From contig CACXFP010000018.1 of the NCBI GenBank assembly GCA_902766985.1, positions 1 to 9,546 of the forward strand: a stretch of DNA of 9,546 nucleotides, in the 5' to 3' direction. The position numbers were made by a program, and so were the translations under genes. Position 1 is the first letter of the stretch; the number at the start of each line of letters is the position of its first letter. Shown piece after piece: positions 6,317 through 9,546 of this stretch. The notes beneath the pieces were generated by a model. That model ran no database searches, was not told the DNA's origin, and saw only the letters and a list, made by a program, of their open reading frames with translations. The DNA comes from an uncultured Bacteroidia bacterium (GTDB lineage: Bacteria > Bacteroidota > Bacteroidia > Bacteroidales > UBA932).

Positions 6317-7981
6317 CTATTTCATGAGTTTCCCCAGGGTGGTGGAAACATAGAACGTGTCGTTGTCAGGCATGTACACAGCAGGATGGGGAGTCGATAT
6401 CTCCCTCCCGTCAAGGGTATACTTGGAATGCCAGGCTGGAATGACCAGGGTATGGCCACCTCCCGAAACGGTCAGTACGGGATATGAGCCATCCTTGTTC
6501 ACGGATAGGGTACAGCCGGGGAACACGTCTCCCGCCTTGGAGAAGTCCCTCTCGCTGAGGGCCCTGAGGCTGGTCTTGAGACCGAGGATCCTGCACATGT
6601 ACTGGTTGAGCTGGGTGTTGGTGATGATACCGGAAGGCCTCTGCCCGTTGGGGTTGTAGACCGCGAGGAAAACATCCTCTCCGGTATGGTTGCCGCTGGT
6701 GAATCCGATATGGGTCCTGGACTGCATGATGGACGCGATCACGCTCTGGATGTTCCATGAACCGGAAATCTTCATGTAATCGCTTTCCGTCCTGTTGATT
6801 GCAGCGATGACACCCTCAAGTTCGTAAGGCTTGAGGTCTATGTTCATCCTTTCCTTGAACACGGCCTTGATCTCTTCGGGAGTCTTGCACTTTCCGACCA
6901 TGCCGGCGAGGGTGGAAGACGTGTTCTTGTAGTCCTTCATGTACACGAACATGGAGTCGACACCCTTGCTGGAATAACTCCTGTAATGTGCGTCACCCAG
7001 GGTGATTCCCGAGTTGCCGTGGTCGGGAAGGACGACGATGGTCGTGTTGCCGTTCTTCTTGGCGAACTCGAGGACCTTGCCGAAGGTCTTGTCGAATTCG
7101 ATGAATTCGGTCACCGCTGCGGCGACATCCTTCGAGTGGGCGCCATAGTCCACCTTGCTGCCTTCGATCATGAGGAAGAATCCGTCCTTGTCCTTGGAAA
7201 GGACCTCGAGCGCCTTCACGGCCATCTCGGAGAGAGACGGCTGTTCGTCGCGGTTCCTCTCGATCTCATACTGGGTGTCGGAGTCTCCGAAAAGGGCCCA
7301 GTTCTTTCCCGCCTTTATGGACTTGAAAGAGCCGTAGTCATCGCGGTGGAGCTTGATCCCGGCCTTCTCCAGTTCAGCTGCCATTTCCTCATTTACATAT
7401 CTGTTTCCGCCTCCGAAAAGGATGTCCACGTCGTTGGAAACCATCTGCCATGCGATATCAAAGGCCCTTCCCCTCCCGGCTGTGTGCGATGCGCAGGCAG
7501 CGGGGGTGGCGTGGTCGAGATGGCAGGTCACGACGATGCCGGAAGACTTGCCGAGCTCCGTCTTGGAAGCCTCAAGGATGGTCTCGGCTGGATGGAATGC
7601 CATTTCAGGCTCGGTGGGAAGCACATCCTGTCCCGGATGGGGTTCAGGATAGATGGATAGGTTCCCCACGCGTGAAGGCACTCCGGTCACGTATCCCGAC
7701 ATTGCCGGGGCCGAATCGGGGATGATGGCATCCGAAAGACGGCTCTGCACGAGTCCGCAGATGTACGGATCAAGGTTGAGGGCCCAGTCAAGGGAGTCTG
7801 TCATATACCTGTGGTACCAGCGGGCGGTGGCCAGAAGACTGGTGGAGGTACCGTCTGTGATCATGAGGACCAGGTTCTTGGTGGGTTTCACCTTGGCCGG
7901 GACTCCGGCATTGACGTTGAGCGATCCCAAAACAAGGGCAATCGCGAGGATGAGTTTTCCTTTTCGCATGAGAATATTCAT
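6317..7981 (-). CDS. Exported PhoA-type alkaline phosphatase
   Basis: A 554-residue alkaline phosphatase that releases inorganic phosphate from phosphomonoesters outside the cytoplasm. A signal peptide is clear: basic MRKGK, a hydrophobic stretch, and a likely cut after NVNA (residue 25). The full E. coli PhoA active-site set can be traced. D43 is in ITDGTS; the nucleophile S90 is in DSAPAMS; T159 is in HATPAA; R170 lies exactly 13 residues after the D153 equivalent. E273, D278 and H282 are in MIEGSKVDYGAH, D320 and H321 in LPDHGNSG, and H432 in TSGNHTGED. The D153/K328 pair of E. coli is replaced by H157/Y279. The last about 65 residues form a separate beta-rich piece with YTLDGREI and PAVYMPDNDTFYV, resembling a copper-amine-oxidase-N-like stalk domain. 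The ATG at 7981 gives MNIL before the basic region; the ATG at 7969 is an alternative start. A one-mismatch -7 element TATTATTG lies at 8022-8015. It is the first gene of a pair with the LarA homologue. Confidence 0.92.
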   Translation of the reverse strand: MNILMRKGKLILAIALVLGSLNVNAGVPAKVKPTKNLVLMITDGTSTSLLATARWYHRYMTDSLDWALNLDPYICGLVQSRLSDAIIPDSAPAMSGYVTGVPSRVGNLSIYPEPHPGQDVLPTEPEMAFHPAETILEASKTELGKSSGIVVTCHLDHATPAACASHTAGRGRAFDIAWQMVSNDVDILFGGGNRYVNEEMAAELEKAGIKLHRDDYGSFKSIKAGKNWALFGDSDTQYEIERNRDEQPSLSEMAVKALEVLSKDKDGFFLMIEGSKVDYGAHSKDVAAAVTEFIEFDKTFGKVLEFAKKNGNTTIVVLPDHGNSGITLGDAHYRSYSSKGVDSMFVYMKDYKNTSSTLAGMVGKCKTPEEIKAVFKERMNIDLKPYELEGVIAAINRTESDYMKISGSWNIQSVIASIMQSRTHIGFTSGNHTGEDVFLAVYNPNGQRPSGIITNTQLNQYMCRILGLKTSLRALSERDFSKAGDVFPGCTLSVNKDGSYPVLTVSGGGHTLVIPAWHSKYTLDGREISTPHPAVYMPDNDTFYVSTTLGKLMK

Positions 7982-8054
7982 AATTTTACGGAATTATCCA
8001 ATCGGGTATTTATGCAATAATAGCAAAAAAAAGACAACTCTCACCATTATTTTC

Positions 8055-8062
8055 TATTTTTG
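8055..8062 (+). promoter_or_regulatory. Candidate Bacteroidota -7 element (TATTTTTG) for the formiminotransferase gene
   Basis: TATTTTTG matches TAnnTTTG exactly and ends 22 bases before the ATG at 8085. The expected -33 region (about 8031-8036) is A-rich and has no TTG, so the support comes from the -7 element and position only. The surrounding 103-bp gap (7982-8084) is strongly AT-rich, includes an A8 run at 8025-8032, and must hold promoters for both divergent genes. Confidence 0.42.
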
Positions 8063-8084
8063 GATAATTAATCTACCAGGCAGG

Positions 8085-9134
8085 ATGGAAAGGATACTGG
8101 AATGCGTGCCCAATTTCAGCGAAGGCAGGGACATGACGGCGGTGGAAGCCATTGCCGGGGCAATAGGAAGCGTTGAAGGCGTAAAAATCCTTGACAAGAG
8201 TTCCGGTGCGGCCGCCAACAGGACTGTCATCACCTTTGCAGGCGCTCCGGAGGCCGTATGCGAGGCCGCATTCAGAGGGGCGCAAAAAGCCTCGGAAGTC
8301 ATTGACATGAGAAAGCAGAGCGGCACCCATCCCAGACTCGGAGCTACCGATGTACTTCCCCTTGTTCCCGTGTCCGGGATCACGATGGAGGAAAGTGCGG
8401 CCCTGGCGAGGGCCCTCGCCAGGAGGATGTGGGAGGAACTCGGCAATCCCTGCTACTGCTATGAGGCTGCGGCTTTCATCCCGGAACGCAAGAGACTGGA
8501 AGTCTGCCGTTCAGGAGAATACGAAGGGCTGCCGGGGAAACTCTCGGATCCGGCTCTAAAGCCCGACTTCGGCCCGGCCTCCTTTCACAAAGATCCATCC
8601 CTGAGGACACCTCGGGAAAGGAGGGAATGGGAAACGATTTCCCGCTGCGGAGCCAGCAATGTCGGTGCCCGCAAATTCCTCATCGCGGTCAATTTCAATC
8701 TCGATAGCAAGGACAGGTCCCTGGCCATGGAGATAGCTCGCGATGTCAGGGAATCGGGGAGGAGGCTCCCGGACGGGACACATGTGCCGGGCACGCTCAA
8801 GGGCTGCAAATCAATAGGTTGGTACATAGAAGAATACGGAATAGCCCAGGTCAGCATGAACATCACCGACATGGACCTCACACCCCTGCACCTCGCCTAC
8901 ACCGAAGTCTGCAAGGCCGCGGCGGAGAGGGGCCTGAAGGTCACGGGGACGGAAATAATCGGGCTTCTCCCCCTCCGCGCCCTGACCGAAGCCGGACAAT
9001 ACTTCATGAAGAAAAAGGGGCTTCCAGGAAATGCCGGCGAAGACGGACTCATCGAAGAAGCCGTCGAAGACATGAACCTTAACGACCTTTCCACCTTCGA
9101 TCCTGACCTCCGCATCCTTGAACGCAGGATTTGA
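8085..9134 (+). CDS. ftcD: Glutamate formiminotransferase (single-domain), histidine degradation
   Basis: A 349-residue cytoplasmic enzyme that transfers the formimino group of N-formimino-L-glutamate to tetrahydrofolate, giving glutamate and 5-formimino-tetrahydrofolate, the last part of one histidine-degradation route. The start MERILECVPNFSEGRD is the family's hallmark N-terminus, so the ATG at 8085 is secure although the frame stays open 144 codons further upstream, antisense to the phosphatase gene. THPRLGATDVLPLVPV (81-96) carries the catalytic histidine at position 82, the same number as in the mammalian enzyme. GARKFLIAVNFNL (195-207) and QVSMNITD (255-262) are the typical second-subdomain motifs. 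The cyclodeaminase domain of the fused mammalian protein is absent, so a separate cyclodeaminase (fchA type) would be needed to finish the conversion. No other hut gene is visible on either side. The symbol is used in the sense common for bacterial single-domain homologues. Confidence 0.95.
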   Translation: MERILECVPNFSEGRDMTAVEAIAGAIGSVEGVKILDKSSGAAANRTVITFAGAPEAVCEAAFRGAQKASEVIDMRKQSGTHPRLGATDVLPLVPVSGITMEESAALARALARRMWEELGNPCYCYEAAAFIPERKRLEVCRSGEYEGLPGKLSDPALKPDFGPASFHKDPSLRTPRERREWETISRCGASNVGARKFLIAVNFNLDSKDRSLAMEIARDVRESGRRLPDGTHVPGTLKGCKSIGWYIEEYGIAQVSMNITDMDLTPLHLAYTEVCKAAAERGLKVTGTEIIGLLPLRALTEAGQYFMKKKGLPGNAGEDGLIEEAVEDMNLNDLSTFDPDLRILERRI

Positions 9135-9149
9135 TTCCAAGTTTTTTTT
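9117..9149 (+). terminator. Possible weak rho-independent terminator after ftcD
   Basis: CTTGAA (9117-9122) can pair with TTCCAAG (9135-9141) with one bulged C, and a run of eight T (9142-9149) follows directly. The stem is short and AT-rich and lies partly inside the last ftcD codons, so the hairpin may be chance; the T run after the stem is the best support. Confidence 0.3.
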
Positions 9150-9158
9150 CTAAATTTG
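9130..9158 (+). promoter_or_regulatory. Probable Bacteroidota promoter for the FadL-family gene
   Basis: TTTG at 9130-9133 (overlapping the ftcD stop codon) and TAAATTTG at 9151-9158 match the -33 TTTG and -7 TAnnTTTG elements. The 17-nt gap between them is a little shorter than the roughly 19-21 nt usually given. Transcription would begin near 9165, giving a leader of about 50 nt before the ATG at 9215. The -7 element shares bases with one arm of a 7-bp inverted repeat. Confidence 0.5.
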
Positions 9159-9187
9159 TCGACTGAAATATCAATTTAAGCGACAAA
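9155..9187. repeat. Perfect 7-bp inverted repeat at the fadL-like promoter
   Basis: TTTGTCG (9155-9161) and CGACAAA (9181-9187) are exact reverse complements separated by 19 bases. A small nested AAAT/ATTT pair (9166-9169 and 9174-9177) lies in the loop. The left arm covers the TTTG of the -7 element and the right arm falls in the leader, so it could be an operator half-site pair or a weak RNA stem. A single 7-bp dyad in AT-rich DNA can also occur by chance. Confidence 0.4.
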
Positions 9188-9214
9188 AAGCAGATTGAAA
9201 ACAACGAACTAAAC

Positions 9215-9546
9215 ATGAAAAAAGTTGTCCTTGTCGCTGCAGTTCTCTTTGCAGCAGGCACTTCCGCAATTGCAGGAGGCTATTTCCAGAACACGAACCA
9301 AAGCATCGCCTTCATCAGGAAACCCGCACAGAACGCCGCCATCGGCGTCCAGGCCGCATACTTCAATCCCGCCGGAATAGCTTTCCTCTCCAACGGCTGG
9401 CATTTCGAAGCCGGCTGGCAGATGCCCACCCAGAGAAGATACATAACTTCCGACTACGCCCCGTTCGCCTACGGAGCCGCCCATGCCGGATCCTCAGAAG
9501 TAAAATATACCGGCAAGACTTTCGTCCCCTTCCTCCCCACCCTCAG
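9215..9546 (+). CDS. OmpP1/FadL/TodX-family outer-membrane transport protein, N-terminal part, 3' end outside window
   Basis: The frame from the ATG at 9215 is open to the window edge (110 full codons). It begins with a standard signal peptide: MKK, a hydrophobic core, and a cut after TSAIA (residue 20). The mature start GGYFQNTNQSIAFIRKPAQN and the block AYFNPAGIAFLSNGWHFEAG (about 48-67) are the conserved N-terminal hatch region of the FadL/TodX family, with the NPAG motif. RRYITSDYAPFAYGAA then YTGKTFVPFLPTL match the Bacteroidota branch of the family. The complete protein is usually 400-550 residues and forms a 14-strand beta barrel that lets long-chain fatty acids or other hydrophobic compounds cross the outer membrane. 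Here only the hatch and the first strands are seen. The substrate is not determined. It follows ftcD by 80 bp with its own probable promoter, so it is probably a separate unit. Confidence 0.9.
   Translation, partial: MKKVVLVAAVLFAAGTSAIAGGYFQNTNQSIAFIRKPAQNAAIGVQAAYFNPAGIAFLSNGWHFEAGWQMPTQRRYITSDYAPFAYGAAHAGSSEVKYTGKTFVPFLPTL

Noticed and set aside
7653..8084. 144-codon upstream extension of the formiminotransferase frame
   Set aside because: It runs antisense through the phosphatase 5' end and the AT-rich gap; family proteins begin at MERILECVPNFSEG.
1..9546. tRNA, rRNA, CRISPR array, insertion sequence, prophage or defence system
   Set aside because: I saw no cloverleaf-like segment, regular repeat series, transposase, integrase or terminal inverted repeats; nearly all bases are within well-identified genes.

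Overview
The window looks like an ordinary chromosomal stretch from a Bacteroidota (probably Bacteroidales) genome. The grounds are: a GH106-type rhamnosidase, an EttA-type ABC-F protein and an OmpP1/FadL/TodX porin of the kinds common in that phylum; no convincing Shine-Dalgarno sequence before any of the starts; and exact matches to the Bacteroidota -7 promoter element TAnnTTTG in three short AT-rich intergenic gaps that contrast with GC-rich genes. No species can be named from the sequence alone.

Layout: (1) 1-1452 (+), C-terminal half of a GH106-like glycoside hydrolase, cut by the left edge. (2) 1466-2242 (+), a ZIP-family metal transporter 13 bp downstream, possibly co-transcribed. (3) 2239-3933 (-), the translation factor EttA, convergent with the ZIP gene; the two stop codons share one CTAG. 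(4) 3981-5036 (+), a beta-lactamase-fold serine hydrolase lipoprotein, divergent from ettA across 47 bp. (5) 7981-5042 (-), a two-gene unit of an exported PhoA-type alkaline phosphatase (6317-7981) followed after 6 bp by a LarA-type nickel-pincer racemase/epimerase homologue (5042-6310). The LarA gene ends 5 bp from the lipoprotein gene. (6) 8085-9134 (+), a single-domain glutamate formiminotransferase of histidine degradation, divergent from the phosphatase across 103 AT-rich bases. (7) 9215-9546 (+), the N-terminal part of a FadL-family outer-membrane porin, cut by the right edge.

The genes do not form one obvious pathway: they cover polysaccharide breakdown, metal uptake, translation control, envelope hydrolysis, phosphate release, 2-hydroxyacid isomerisation, histidine catabolism and hydrophobic-compound uptake. 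The most interesting points are the compact phosphatase-LarA pair, in which the LarA homologue keeps the cofactor lysine and nickel-ligand histidine at the exact spacing of the lactate racemase, and a perfect 7-bp dyad overlapping the likely promoter of the porin gene. I found no RNA gene, CRISPR array, insertion sequence, phage gene or clearly new defence-like system. There is no gene-free stretch longer than about 100 bases.
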